Assembly (NCBI GenBank): GCA_947172415.1
Contig: OX359202.1
Location: 5,504,899 to 5,568,898, forward strand
From: Chondrosia reniformis
Lineage: Eukaryota; Porifera; Demospongiae; Chondrillida; Chondrillidae
Length of the DNA: 64,000 nucleotides
Direction of reading: 5' to 3'
In this document: in pieces, positions 1 to 11,639 of the stretch
Numbering within the stretch: the stretch's first letter is position 1
Layout of the letters: each line of letters opens with the position of its first letter
Notes under the pieces: generated by a model
What the model was told of the DNA's origin: nothing
The model's input: the letters and a program-made list of their open reading frames with translations, nothing else
Database searches by the model: none
Position numbers and translations under genes: made by a program

Positions 1-2
1 AG

Positions 3-188
3 CCAGCTGTCACAGAGAGTATTCCACCTTATGCAGATGCTGAATCAGACGATGATTTTCATTACAGTGATTCATTTGATGATGATGAAGATTTTGATGA
101 TGACGAAGATTATTTTGATGATGATGAAGATTTTCATGGTGGTGGACTGCTAGGTTGCCCGTGTCCAGAGTGTACTGGTCTGTTTTGA
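3..188 (+). CDS. 3' end of an unknown acidic protein (partial)
   Basis: The window opens inside an open frame that runs from base 3 to a TGA at 186-188, giving 62 codons. The visible part is strongly acidic, with runs of Asp and Glu broken by Phe and Tyr (for example DDDEDFDDDEDYFDDDED), and ends with the Cys-Pro motif GCPCPECTGLF. The opposite strand is also open and reads as a His-rich protein, but the + strand gives the more natural composition and a natural stop. The upstream part lies outside the window, so the family cannot be named. An acidic tail like this is seen in many chromatin, chaperone and secreted proteins and is not diagnostic. It could also be a chance open frame in a GAT-rich repeat. 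Confidence 0.45.
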   Translation, partial: PAVTESIPPYADAESDDDFHYSDSFDDDEDFDDDEDYFDDDEDFHGGGLLGCPCPECTGLF

Positions 189-230
189 CTGTTTTTGAAA
201 TATGTTTTACCAAGTATTATTATTTCTCGC

Positions 231-287
231 TTATATAGCTGTTTGTTTAATATATAGCTGTTTGTTTAATATATAGCTGTTTGTTTA
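231..287. repeat. 3x tandem 19-bp repeat
   Basis: Three consecutive copies of a unit reading tatatagctgtttgtttaa, the last one partly degraded. Confidence 0.8.
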
Positions 288-374
288 ATTAGCTAACAAC
301 ATCTGGTTTATGATTATGTATTGCATGTAACTTGGAGCATGTGCATGGAATAATTATTCTGGAACATCAAGAAG

Positions 375-480
375 CAACGAGCTAGGGAAAACAAGAATCA
401 ATTGCTGGGAATTGAAACCTAGGACAATTTTACGATCACCAGTGCTCTGCCACTGAGCTACAATTGCCACAGTAGTGCTC
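375..480 (-). repeat. tRNA-derived SINE head, copy 1
   Basis: On the minus strand this reads TAGCTCAGTGGCAGAGCACT, a near-perfect tRNA D-arm / box A. About 35 bases on comes GGTTTCAATTCC, close to a box B. The anticodon arm is degenerate, so it is not a functional tRNA. Related copies lie at about 34690-34785 and 35815-35925, as expected for a tRNA-derived SINE. Confidence 0.6.
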
Positions 481-579
481 TATATATTCATGTATCTTAC
501 ATGGTAGTGCACTGTATAGTACATGTGCACTGATTGATTATTATATGTATATATATATTGCACATGAAAAATCTAGGAT

Positions 580-825
580 TCCATTTTCCTACATGCTATA
601 TACCTATTCTGTAAAAGAGCCTATAGGGGAACTAAACCTAAAGAGAGCTTTGGATGAAGATACAGGAGTCTTTTCTTCCTTCTTTTCCCTTCTTTCATCT
701 TCTCCACTGGGTCAGACAGCCATTTCTGGGAATTCCACCCTTCATCAGTGATCCTGGGAGTCTTTGTCTTTTTCTTTATCTTGATGTTCTGTAAATCCTT
801 GGCTCTGTATAACATGAATTCGAAG
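580..825 (-). repeat. dispersed 'GATGAAGG' repeat, copy 1
   Basis: Full-length member of a family of about 200-250 bp found at least ten times in the window, plus fragments. Its signature, read on the minus strand, is CACTGATGAAGGGTGGAATT followed by CCCAGAAA and a purine-rich AGAAG tract. The other end carries CTATAGG and GGAACTAAAC. It is noncoding; open frames through it are accidental. No terminal inverted repeat was seen, so a SINE is likelier than a MITE. Confidence 0.75.
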
Positions 826-1484
826 CTATAAGGGAGCATGTATAACCACCTGTCATGGGTTTTGATCCAGTACTTGCAGCTTTCATGCTTTCCCTCTTTA
901 TGTTTGAGAATGATTATAATTACTTGTGGTTTGATTATCACTGTAATTAGTCATGTATATACGTAGCACACTGATTTCCAGTTATGGCCAAAACTGAATG
1001 GTCAAACCATAATGGAAAATATGTATTTCAAAATTAGCAACTAAAATACTCAAACAAAAGACAAATGCAATACAAAAAAACAACAAAATACAATGCTACA
1101 AATAAATCATTGATTGAGTTATACTGTTGTAGGTGTGTATGCAACTTCACAGTCACCACGAGAATTCCAAATTCTATAATTTTCACTGGAAAATTCATAA
1201 CCTATATGAATACATACGTATTTTAAGAATGCTAAAAGACAGTCAAGTATATACATATAGTAAATTAGTACAGTTGACACCTATGGCATACACAGGTTTG
1301 TCACATGTAAAGAGAGTGTGCTCCACTGACCAATAGTGATTTTACATTTTGCAGTAGGAAAGTAAGTGATGGAACGGGAGTCAATCTTGCAGCTGCTGTA
1401 AACATAGTCACGAGTTTTAAAGGCCACCTACGACATAAGGGCATAAAATAATAATTAATATATGGCTCAGTGGATTAGAAGAAA

Positions 1485-1645
1485 AGTTTCATTGAGTCAC
1501 TGAAGAAGACCCTCAGGGTCGACACATGAAGAAGAAAAGTTTCACTCTCAACACATCTGACAGCAGGAAAAATCAAGAAAACTGTGTCTTTAGACGCTCT
1601 AAAAGTTGAAAGATGATCCTTTCAAAAGATAAGAAAAGTTTGTTT
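1485..1645 (-). repeat. possible short interspersed element
   Basis: Contains actgaagaagaccctcaggg near one end and a tract reading actgtgtctttagacgctct followed by aaaag near the other. A related tract occurs at about 39890-40035. It looks like a small nonautonomous element, but its ends are not defined. Confidence 0.35.
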
Positions 1646-1782
1646 AAAAACTGTATCCTCCTCAAAAGCTCTATAAACAATCCCTATAGTCTAGGAAAGT
1701 AATATTTGTATGTTTCCTCAGAATGTTTACTACATCTACAAGTAAATAGTGTTCTAGGTTTAACATAACATACGTGTTGGAT

Positions 1783-4700
1783 TTAATGTTGGATTTTCTT
1801 CAGTGAGGATCGCATAAGGATCTCAACTTCCAATTTAAAAAACATCACAACTAACGGCTACTGCAATTCAGCGTACATGTGTACGTATATATATAGAGTA
1901 ATACGTACCTTGATGTAAGCATTGTTGTTGATACAGAATGGGTCTTCAGGGAAATTGATGTCTCTAGGCGGAGGCTCATTTGAAAAGACCACATCACACT
2001 GCAAGAAAGCTTCCAAACCTTTAATGGGAAATCTTTGACCTGCAGATGTATAATGTATAATAAATATAAGATGCATGGTAATTTTGACCCCACGAGGGCT
2101 TGCTTGATTGGGTATGTGTCTACCTACCTATACTCCAGAGGAGACATCTTCTGTTAGCAGACATGTTAACAGTAGACCAAGTGGGAGATTGATCAAGGTT
2201 GTTGATATCTGTGATACATCCTCTATGTATACAATACAAATCAAATACAATACAATACATTACAATACAATACAATACAATACAATATAATACAATATAA
2301 TACATTACAATACAATACAATACAATCACAATGCAATAAAATACAATACAATACAATATAATACACTACACTACACTACAATACAATACAATACAATACA
2401 ATACAATACAATACTTACCTGTGATAAAAAGGAATCTCCACATTACAGAATTCAAAATCATTCTTTACCCTGGGGTTCAATTTTAATTGGATTAATAATC
2501 TCACTGACGTACTGGTACCCTACAAGAGAAGGGAGAGAATTGTCCAATACTTTAACAAGGCTATGCATGATGTAAAGGTAGATGGGAATTAAAGCTATGT
2601 GCGTACATTACACCTGACCTACCAAATGACTGAAGCTTTCTCTTAGTATTCAGTATTAAGTACATACGTATATACAAAATATGTACAATGATACCATAGT
2701 TGCAAATGATGAATTATTTCCTATAAATTCATCCATTAATCCCCAATGAATTCTTCCCATATACACCCTCAATTGAATTATGCATAATATTTACAAAAAG
2801 TCACTAACAATAGCATGCTAATTAAACACACTTTCAGAATACCCAAAAACAACCAAATTTAGCAAATAATTAAATTAGTTCTTAAACTGCCATAATAATC
2901 AATATATCTAATCTCAGGAACTAATTACTTTACGAAACTGGCACTGAAGCCCACTTGTCTAACACTACACACCTCCATTTGGTAATACCCTTCCACAGGA
3001 AGTTGTTTGATGTCTGGCACAGTGTAATGACAGAGGTCAAAGGGTTCTAACAGAGCTGAAAAACGGAATTTTCTAGACACATCCCCTCCCGCTGTAATTT
3101 GAAGGTCAAATTGGTCAGTATCTGCTGTAATTACACGAGGATGAACCATCACATTATTCAAAACAGGATTGCCTTTCAGCATCGTCAGAGAAAACTGAAC
3201 CTCGGGATGTCCTTCAATCTCACACTAAGGGAAGAATTAAATATGAATACATAAATACATTAGAAGTTATTTATGATAAGAATCATTATCTGTTCAGAAA
3301 TTCAATATATAATACAGTATCCGCATATAGATTTCTCCCCCCCTCCCCTAAAAGAAGTTCTGGTTAACCTGCACATGTCAAATATGAGTTAACTTCTATT
3401 AATTGGCTATATTAAGGGAGGATAACGTAGTTTTTGGAATACCACTTTAGTAATTCATTCATGCACAAATACAGAGCCAAGGATTCACAGAAGATCAAGA
3501 TAAAGAAAGAGACAAAGACTCCCAGGATCACTGATGAAGGGTGGAATTCCCAGAAACAGCTGTCTGACCCAGTGGAGAAGAAGATGAAAGAAGGAAAAAG
3601 AAGGAAGAAAAGACTCCTGTATCTTCATCCAAAGCTCTCTTCAGGTTTAGTTCCCCTATAGGCTCTTTTACAGAATAGGCATAGCATGTAGGAAAATGGT
3701 ATCTTAGATTTTTCATGCATACATACAGTGTACATGTGGTCCTCACCCTGGTTCTAACGGTCCCGTACACATCCAAGGCATTTGGAATACTTTGGCTGTC
3801 GTACTGTACAGGGAAACAGATAAGATGGCACATACACATGTACATGTATACATTCAGTAGCATTGTATTCAATTCATGTGTACATTAACTGTACCAGCCC
3901 AGGAGGCTCCTAATTCTAAACCATATGTGACTAGCTATTCCCAGCAGTTCAATCAGGTAATTAAATTACATTACCTCAAAATGCTACATGGACTCACCAC
4001 AGCTGCTCTGACATATTCTCTAACAATCAAAATCAGTTTGGAGCTTCCTTTGTGATTTATCAGTCTCCAGGCTGGTTGCTATGGAGACAATGATATCAAT
4101 GACATACTATCCTCCTCATATGATGCAAAATTCACTTAAATTTTTAACAAAAACATATTAACTATTATTAATCTATATGATACAGTATTGCCTGTTGTGT
4201 GAACTGGCAACGAACCCTAAACCTTCTGCTCAACAAGAAGACCACGTCAGTGTACACTTACTACAATCTGTGTTTCTCTTGCTCTAACAGCCGTCTGTTT
4301 AACTTTCTGAGGAGTCTGCTGAACAGCCTTAAAGTTGACAATGCTCAGATCATTTGGGTTTCCAAATGGAGCACACCAACAGACAAACATTAACAAATCA
4401 GTAAATATTGAAGAATCCTGAAAGAGAAAGAAAGAGGGGGAGGGAGTGTAAGAGTCGCACTATGCACATAGAAAGACATACTTTCTCTTACTTTGGTCAA
4501 TTCACCCTTTTCAGCTTCTGGTGTGACCATTTCAATCATGCTTTGAAGGAGTTGCAGAGATACCGTTACACTTGTCCTAACACAAACAAAATGTCCAATA
4601 AACAAGATTGTCAAGTTTCAGGAAAACATTATTGAGAAAGGTAAAGGCCTAGATGTCCAAATACAAGATAGCCAGTCACTATATAAGGATTGTCTAGTCT

Positions 4701-5303
4701 ACCAACAGCTCAAGAAGTGGTTTTCTCTTTCCTCCAGCCAGTGGTTCGGCCATTGCTACTGCTACGTACACCAGATGACCCTGCAGATAAGATAATGCAT
4801 TTCAAACTTTATTCCATAAAAGGATGATTGTCCACCAGCACACACTTACGAAGTAGTTTACCTGAACAATCCATACTACAGGCCAGAGCTGGCCTTCAAA
4901 CAGCTCATAAGTGGGTGGTTGGCGTTGTATGGTACAACTGTCGCGTTCTTCGACAAACTGTAAACGCGCCAAGGCATATATAATTGAAACAGGGGGAGGG
5001 GCATTGTCACAAGCCGCGGTATGTAGCAACCATTTGATGTCACGTTGGAATAGTATGCATCGTGCGGTTATCTAGTACCGTCCCTAAGAATGTGTCAGCA
5101 CGTACCCTATCGTCCTCGTAGTTATGAAACTTGAGGACCGCAGTAAGCATGTCCGCATCAGTAGGCAGAGGAAAGTACTTGGATCCCTCCGTCTTTTTGC
5201 AACTCATCTCCTGTCGCCTCTCTACAGTTGGAAAGCGTCTACTAAAGAGCACTTCTCCGTTCTTCTCCGCACGAGATAGCACCCACAACCCTCGGACGCT
5301 CAT
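1783..5303 (-). CDS. AP5M1: AP-5 complex subunit mu-1-like
   Basis: Medium (mu) subunit of the AP-5 adaptor, which acts at late endosomes/lysosomes in endosome-to-Golgi retrieval with the SPG11/SPG15 proteins. Twelve exons join in phase: 5106-5303, 4862-4957, 4707-4780, 4492-4576, 4262-4417, 3998-4078, 3747-3803, 2973-3224, 2419-2519, 2128-2222, 1909-2039, 1783-1857. They give about 466 residues; the human protein is about 490. Recognisable stretches are LFSRRFPTVERRQE near the N-terminus, EGQLWPVVWIVQ, CAPFGNPNDL, PVLNNVMVHPRV, EPFDLCHYT, GYYQME, RVKNDFEFCNVEIPFYHR and GQRFPIKG, all in the family order. The start is the only Met upstream of the conserved N-terminus. The exon 3 donor (gttggt) is weak but is the only one that keeps phase. 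The last exon is the least certain. The start lies 254 bases below the stop of SNAP-like A. Confidence 0.88.
2226..2415. repeat. AATAC pentanucleotide microsatellite
   Basis: About 190 bases of (TACAA)n with scattered variants (TATAA, CTACA, CATTA) in the AP5M1 intron between the exons at 2128-2222 and 2419-2519. It ends next to the upstream exon and so crowds both splice sites. Confidence 0.9.
3465..3715 (+). repeat. dispersed 'GATGAAGG' repeat, copy 2
   Basis: Full-length copy in an AP5M1 intron, in the opposite orientation to copy 1 and nearly matching it. It carries CACTGATGAAGGGTGGAATT, an AGAAG-rich tract and CTATAGGCTCTTTTACAG. Confidence 0.75.
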
Positions 5304-5557
5304 TACAACTTAAATCTCTGAATTAGTTAAATAAAGCCATTTTCAACCTACGCCCACGTTGAAACAGATAAGATAACCACAATTTAAGAAATCTGTCCGT
5401 AAAATCAAAATCCCAATAGGATTTACTACGAGCACAAATTAGATACGTACACACATCTATCCAACCAGTAACGTGACTACAGAATTCACTTGTTAAATGC
5501 TAGAAAATTGTCCTGTATAACGGATGATTTAAGTTGATGTCTATGTATATGTTTGGG

Positions 5558-7737
5558 TTAAAGCTGTCTTCTAATTCTCTGGTTAAACTGCGTTAGGTTT
5601 GCATCTTGTACTTCTGCCTTGGCATTGATCTTATCCAACTGCTTGTTTTGTTTTCCCAGTTCATCTCCCATGTCCTCAGCCAATCCCATCAACTGGTCCA
5701 AGGCTTGATCGGTGACCCTACAAGACAAAAGAAGATGGTATATGTTGATGAGATTGAAAAAGGATTACATACGTAAAACAAATACTCTGTGTAACTGGAA
5801 ATTATGAACTCAAGATTATAGCAATTTTTGGATTTTGAAAGATATATAACATTATTATTATGTTAGCTTGTAATAATGCTAGGGTCAACTACGTATATTC
5901 CCAAACAATTTGTGGTTCATAAAATTGGCATTCATTCCTCGACTATTAATAAGAGGTCAAATTAAACTTACAATTTAAAGACCTCTTGTATAGAAGTTAT
6001 ATCTACAGGATTACTTGATTTTAACACTCAATACCATTCAAATACATACTCCACATGCATACGGTTTCATCTGTTATTCTCAAACACTCATTTCATACTC
6101 CAGAAAGCCAACATACATGTATATTAAATGTACACACATTAATGCTAATGGTGAGGCCTTAAGATGAAGACGTGTGCATATCTTAAAACAAACAAGACAC
6201 ATTGTTAGCTGGTGAGTGAAAAAACTGTCAAATGCTTTAAATCTTATCTACAAATAATATAGTCTCTATGTATGTTGACACTCAAAATTAATGAACACAT
6301 ATGATGATCCTTACTTTGTTTATACAAAGTACTACATACCTCACAATTATTTAATGTACAATTGTACACATTTATCCTACCATAGAGATGTGGAACTTCA
6401 AGTTAATGAATTATAGGGTCTTCCTCTTCCTAAACCAATTGTGTATTCACTTGTATTCATACATGGGAAACGCAGGCGACACACTATTCCTTATGTAATC
6501 TACTTTAAAGGATGTCTTAACAGCATCTTCAAATGTACACTAGCAAGTTGAGAAATCCATCAGCAGTTCATAAGTCAAAAACAAGACATATACGTAGTTA
6601 GGAAATCACAGGCTAAAGAGCTAATGAGCAGTATAGGATAATTAATAACACATATTCTAATAAACCAAGCTATTCCTACAAATTATAATTAAAGTCTTCC
6701 TATTGCATGAGCAAAAGAAAGGGAACATAGCGTACGATTCAAATAGTCAAATTACCATTTGCTAAAATCAAAGATATATACGTAGCTACTGTAACAATAT
6801 ACTTCAGATACGCCTATGTGGTACATTGATAAACTGGCTTACAATGTAGATACCTTCATGACAGGCATGACTACAAATTCACTCACTACACCAATATGCA
6901 TGAAATGACAGTCAATACTGGAATGAATAAGCTTTCAAACTGGTAAATATCTAGACACTTGTAGTAAATAAAAGTCTTTGAAAGCAATAAATACTAACTC
7001 TACCAACTAATTTTCCGTACACAGAAAAGAGTAGGCAACTGTAGTGAATTGATGAAAGATGCTAAAATAAATTAATATTCTCTAACATGGTAAGTCCTGC
7101 CTTTGGACAACATGTTTGTTGGAACCATCAACATCTCAAAACTACAAGACCTCTTCTCCAGGGGTCCTGATGAAAGGACTGACGAAAAGACGAACAGCGC
7201 CTTCTGAACTTAAAATTATACATACCAGCAGTTTTACATCACAAAAGAACACACACCACACTGGCGCTAAATTAGTAGTAATCATCTCACTAAGACATAC
7301 TTCAGGTTTTCGTTCATTTCAGCTTCTCTCTCGTCTCCGAGCACTTTGTCTACGTATTGCCCGTCCTGGGGTCCTCCTCTTCGCTGAACTCGCGGTTGCT
7401 GCGTTACTGGACTGTCGTCATTCTTATCCGTGTAAACCTTTTTGTAATCCCTCCTCTTTGTGAAATCCTTGGGCCTGCTTCCCGGGCAGAAACAACATCC
7501 ACAGCACTTTTCTATTTCCCTCATGTTCCTATCTGCCTCCTTAAGGTCGGCGTTCACCTCATCCAACCTCCGGTCAACATTATCCAACTGTTCGCCTTGC
7601 CGAATTATAGTATCCGCTGTATCCACGGCAATTCCATGAGTCTCTACGGCAATATCTCGAATGTTGCGAGTAATGTCAAGTCCTTCGTCTTGAGCTGTGT
7701 CCACTTTCTGCCGAAGCCTTTCTGGATCGGTCGCCAT
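5558..7737 (-). CDS. SNAP-25/SNAP-23-like Qbc-SNARE, paralogue A
   Basis: Membrane-fusion SNARE that supplies two helices (Qb and Qc) to the four-helix bundle formed with syntaxin and a VAMP. There are two exons, 7301-7737 and 5558-5717, joined in phase 2 (AA|G); together they give 198 residues against about 206-211 in human SNAP-25/23. The Qb helix (about residues 10-75) contains IIRQGEQLDNVDRRLDEV with the central-layer Gln. A cysteine cluster, CCGCCFC, follows as the likely palmitoylated membrane anchor. The Qc helix (about 145-198) contains DELGKQNKQLDKINAKAE with the second zero-layer Gln. No transmembrane segment is present, as expected. The linker is charged and short. The neighbour at 8079-9581 is a tandem paralogue with an intron at the same place and phase. 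Confidence 0.93.
5718..7300. other. intron of SNAP-like A
   Basis: A 1583-base AT-rich intron with a gtatgt donor and a tgtag acceptor. I see no exon, repeat copy or RNA gene in it. Confidence 0.6.
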
Positions 7738-8078
7738 TTCGGTCGAAATCTGCTTTATCCTAATAAGGTTGTTCTATATTTAGCTCTTTTCCAGTGACCT
7801 AATACATCTTTCATACCTATCAGTCATTTCTAATATCAGAGCTGTCACCTCATGTACTTTTAATTGGTGAAGGTATTAAGATTCGAAATAGGTTAGAGCA
7901 TACCTTATACTGGAGAAATTGAGGGCATTTAAATTGGGCAATTATCCGTGAGACTGCTAAAGCGTCAAATTAAAATCCTCGCCAAATATAAGGTATAAGG
8001 CACCTTTATACATAGTAGAAGATCTGGAATAGCCATGTTTATATACATTCAGTTACTCGAAATGTATTGTTCATGTAT
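7738..8078. promoter_or_regulatory. spacer between the SNAP-like paralogues
   Basis: 341 bases between the stop of paralogue B and the start codon of paralogue A. It must hold the 3' end of B and the promoter of A. No convincing TATA box or other motif was seen. Confidence 0.35.
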
Positions 8079-9581
8079 TCAAGTTAGTTGCTTTCTGATT
8101 CTTCTGTTAACATCTGTTATATTTTTATCTTGCTTTTCAGCCTTGGCATTAATCTTTTCTAGCTGCTTGTTCTGTCTACCAAGCTCATCTCCAACGTCTA
8201 CAGCTAATCCCATTAACTGGTCCACAGCCTGGTCTGTGATCCTAATATATACCAACAACAGATTAGTGATTGTTGGGAGGAAAGGTATATATACAATAGA
8301 CTCACAATACATATGAAAAATGTATAAAATATTACTTATACTCATGCTTATAAAAATTAAGGAATTTGACTACATTCTAAAACACTAAACATTTCCACAC
8401 AGATCTGCTCCAGGTAAAATGTGAAACAAATAGATATACACGTATATACATATGGCACACCAACTGTTTCTTTCGGGTGCTACTTGAATTTAGTATAGCG
8501 CTATTTTTCTCTTGAGTATAACTGTATTGCATGCTAAAGGATGAGTTGTGATGCCATATGATGGATTAAGTGAGTGAGCAATTATATAATAATCAAGTAG
8601 AGAGATTGCAACTGCCAGTTCTATATCAATACTCCTTGCAAGGAACACACTATGGAATGAAAGTGATCCTTCTCTTATGTCATTTCATTGTACATAGCCC
8701 ATCGTGTTTATCTATTAGTCAGAAATAATTTTTCTTTTTTCCTCACACTTTGCCGGACAGACCCTGCCCATCTCAGCACTGCTGTTTTGTGTTGTGTCTG
8801 TGAACATGGTCTCATCACCCATCCAAACTAAATATTGTTGCTCATGTAAACCTACCATTATCAATGTTTATATTAAATTTCATTCTACCTCTTTAGGGAC
8901 ACAGTTGATTTAATGTATATGCAAATGAAAGTGCAAACGGAATAGACTGCTTTAATTTTCTAGACATAGAGCTTTGGATACAGTTCAGTTATTACCGACT
9001 TTTCTTCCTTTTTCCGCTAGGCCAAACAGCTATTTCTGTGCATGGGAATTCCAGCCTTCATCAGTGATACGGGGTGTCTTTGTGTTGTTCTCCAAGTTCT
9101 TAGCTCTGAGTTCTAAATCTAGGTTATAAGCTATCTAATGAGAAGTATATTAAACATACTTTAAGTTTTCATTCATTTCAGCTTCTCTATCGTCTCCGAG
9201 CACCCTGTCTACATACTGACCGCCCTCTGGCCCTCCCCTTTCCCGGACTCGAGGCTGCTGAGTAACTGGATTATTTTGCTCTGTGTAAACCTCCTTTCTC
9301 TTCGCGAGCTTCTTCGGTCTGCTTCCCGGACAGAAACAACAACCACAACATTTTTCAATTTCCCTCAGATTTCTGTCAGCTTCTTTAATGTCGCTATTCA
9401 CTTCATCCAGCCTTCTGTCGATATTATCCAACTGTTCGCCTTGCCGAATTAGAGTATCCGCTGTATCCAAAGCAATTCCATGAGTCTCTACGGCTATATC
9501 TCGAATGTTACGAGTAATTTGGACTCCTTCGTCTTGAGCCGTGTCTACTTGCTTTTGCAGCTTTTTAGGGTCGGAAGCCAT
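8079..9581 (-). CDS. SNAP-25/SNAP-23-like Qbc-SNARE, paralogue B
   Basis: Tandem paralogue of the gene at 5558-7737 with the same architecture. Exons 9160-9581 and 8079-8241 join in phase 2 (AA|G) to give 194 residues. The Qb helix has LIRQGEQLDNIDRRLDEV, the cysteine cluster CCGCCFCPGSRPK is conserved exactly, and the Qc helix has DELGRQNKQLEKINAKAE. Both zero-layer glutamines are kept. Differences from A are concentrated in the linker (a shorter Lys-rich stretch after the cysteines) and at the C-terminal tip (KNITDVNRRIRKQLT against ANLTQFNQRIRRQL). Conservative changes at most sites suggest both copies are under selection. The intron is 918 bases and carries a dispersed repeat. Confidence 0.93.
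8960..9130 (-). repeat. dispersed 'GATGAAGG' repeat, copy 3 (diverged)
   Basis: In the intron of SNAP-like B. The central signature CTTCATCAGTGATACGGG and the CCTTTTTCCGC / AGGCCAAACAGC segment are recognisable, but the copy is more diverged than the others. Confidence 0.55.
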
Positions 9582-9754
9582 AATAAAGGGGTGTGTCAGA
9601 AATACATCCTAGAGGTCTATAATTAGCCCCGTGGAAGAGGGCAAATAGAACGAAACATCACAATTTAACAAATCTTTGAAAATGTATGATGGATACCTAA
9701 AAATGCTGATAAGAAGTTTCAGCTTTATAAATATCTATCCATTTGATATAGTTG

Positions 9755-10315
9755 AAACTAATGAATTCAAAGTACATTTAGTGCCACCAACTCTGTCAAA
9801 TGGACAGATATGAAGTTGAAACTTGGAGTCAGCATTCACAGACCTCCATAGAACATATCCAAAGGGTTTTCCAAATTTTGATGTTCACTCATATTTGCCC
9901 TATCTCTCACCATACATTAATTTGTATACCTGAATTCAATGTACATTCAGTGCTGCAACTCTAGATCTGTCAAATGGATGAAGCTGAAACTTGGAGTCAG
10001 CATTCACAGACATCCATATAACATATCCAAATGGTTTTCCAAATTTTGATGTTCACTCATATATATACGTAGTCCTATCTCTCACCATACATTAACTCAT
10101 ATACCTGAATTCAATGTACATTCAGTGCTGCAACTCTGTCAAATGGACAGATATGAAGCTGAAACTTGGTGTCAGCATTCACAGACATCCATAGAACATA
10201 TCCAAATGGTTTTACTGTTCACTCATATTTTCCCTATATATATATCTCTCACCATACATTAAGTTCATATACCTGAATTTATTTTACATTCAGTGTAAAA
10301 TGGACATGATATAAA
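9755..10315. repeat. satellite monomers, left edge of the array
   Basis: Three to four diverged monomers of about 170-180 bp. Each carries aactctgtcaaatgga, cagcattcacagac and catatccaaa, and ends in tctctcaccatacattaa. These are the most diverged monomers, as expected at an array edge. Confidence 0.85.
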
Positions 10316-11639
10316 TCTAAAACTTGGCGTCATGTAAATTAAAATACTGTTATGCAAATTTATATACTCCAGTGATTTTACATAGTAATATGGTATTACT
10401 ATCGTGCGATAATATCGTACAAAATTAATATCCAAATAAGTCAAGACTTGTTTTCTTCCACATGATACCAGCATGACCTACAACAATTTACATTTGAGTT
10501 TCTTGTTGCTATGTTTCATTGGAACTTTTTGTCTTCCATCATGGCCATCTTTCTCATGTTTCACAGGTTATTGCATTTATTTTGAATTATTATTATTATA
10601 CTACTAATGACATTCATTTATGTTCATGCAATATAATGATATTCAAAGGACCACAGAACCATTACCAGTACTTTAACACATTTTTCAGTACCGTTACGGG
10701 CACTTTAACTTTGTATAACATTTATTATAAATTCCAATGTTTTGAATTTTTCCTAAGTAAATTGTAAAGTAAAGTAAGAGTAAAAATATACTCTACATCC
10801 TGTAAAAAGTTTTCTTTGAAATCTCTTCAATATTAATTTTACATATCACAACGAGAAAAAAGAAGAAAAAACGACCCAAGCGTGTTTGGAACTCAATCGG
10901 TTTCCAGACCCTTCAACAAATATCGCGATATGCTAACGATAAGGAAAAAAGAGAAAAACGTCCATTCTCAGTTGGTTACAACAAATATCGCGATATACTG
11001 ACGATAAGAAAAAAAAACCAGTCACGTTAGCCAGCAGAGACTGCTGTTACCGTCGAGCACCACGAGGAGGTGTGACTTGGATTTTGCTCGACGCAGGGAG
11101 TTCACGTTACCATCCACAATGCGAGCCGTCCTTCCATCGCTGGTCGTCTGGGGCCAGGATCGTTGGTAACGCCTAACTGGTGCAGTTTCGGCTTTGGTAG
11201 TCACGGAGTGACAGAACCGGCCTTATCCCTCCCCGGGTTCCGTTGTATCGATAAATCGATAATTGGTGAGCACATCCCCATGGCACCAACCGATACAGGG
11301 CAGCTACGGAACCTAGACACTGCCAAGCCAACGAATTAGGACTCACTTCCTTACCCGAGGCTCCACGCTGGCAGGCCTGAATGGTCATGTTAAAATGGAC
11401 TATTTATATGCAATTACGTTGTGAAATGATAAAGAAAAAAAGGAAAAAACTGATTACTGTTGTAATTGAACCAATAGCAGAAACTTCCTTTTATTCTATA
11501 CGCTTCACTCTCGCATCACTCTGCCACCAGCGCCGGTGGTGATAGAAGTGGAAATATACTAGTTATAAATATGCACTATCTTCAGTTCCTAAGTATGGCT
11601 GATGCTTAACATTTTATACAATAATAGCGTTATTCCGGT
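10316..11639. other. non-monomeric spacer in the satellite
   Basis: Interrupts the monomers. The left half is AT-rich with nothing recognised. From 10850 there are two copies of a roughly 35-base segment containing the palindrome ATATCGCGATAT (10920-10931 and 10985-10996). A diverged relative of the core follows at about 11025-11390. The last part is AT-rich. Confidence 0.6.
11025..11390. repeat. diverged relative of the satellite core
   Basis: CpG-rich block sharing ordered islands with the four 1-kb cores: ttaccatccac, then ggatcgttggtaacgc, then ttggtgagcac...atggcaccaaccgat. Sequence between the islands differs strongly, yet local hairpins recur at the same positions: GTCAC/GTGAC here where the cores have GAGAAGAAC/GTTCTTCTC, and TTGGTG/CACCAA in both. 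This is consistent with an older copy of the element that was later amplified. Confidence 0.6.

Larger units (their letters stand above)
189..1782. other. intergenic region
   Basis: No coding signal is visible. It holds a triple repeat of a 19-bp unit (about 231-287), a tRNA-derived SINE fragment (about 375-480), one full copy of the dispersed 'GATGAAGG' repeat (about 580-825) and a possible short interspersed element (about 1485-1645). On the minus strand at 1281-1390 there is a short open stretch, CKIDSRSITYFPTAKCKI, that loosely resembles the very C-terminus of AP5M1. It cannot be joined in phase to the exons upstream of it, so it is left out of the model. Confidence 0.5.

Noticed and set aside
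375..480. Functional tRNA gene on minus
   Set aside because: D-arm and box B are tRNA-like but the anticodon arm does not pair and there are sister copies with other defects.
7357..7797. 146-codon + strand open frame
   Set aside because: Antisense shadow of the SNAP-like A first exon.
11130..11230. RNase P RNA-like motif (gtgacagaaccggcctta)
   Set aside because: Resembles the CR-V box by eye but no matching CR-I, CR-II or CR-IV was found, and the more recent cores lack it.
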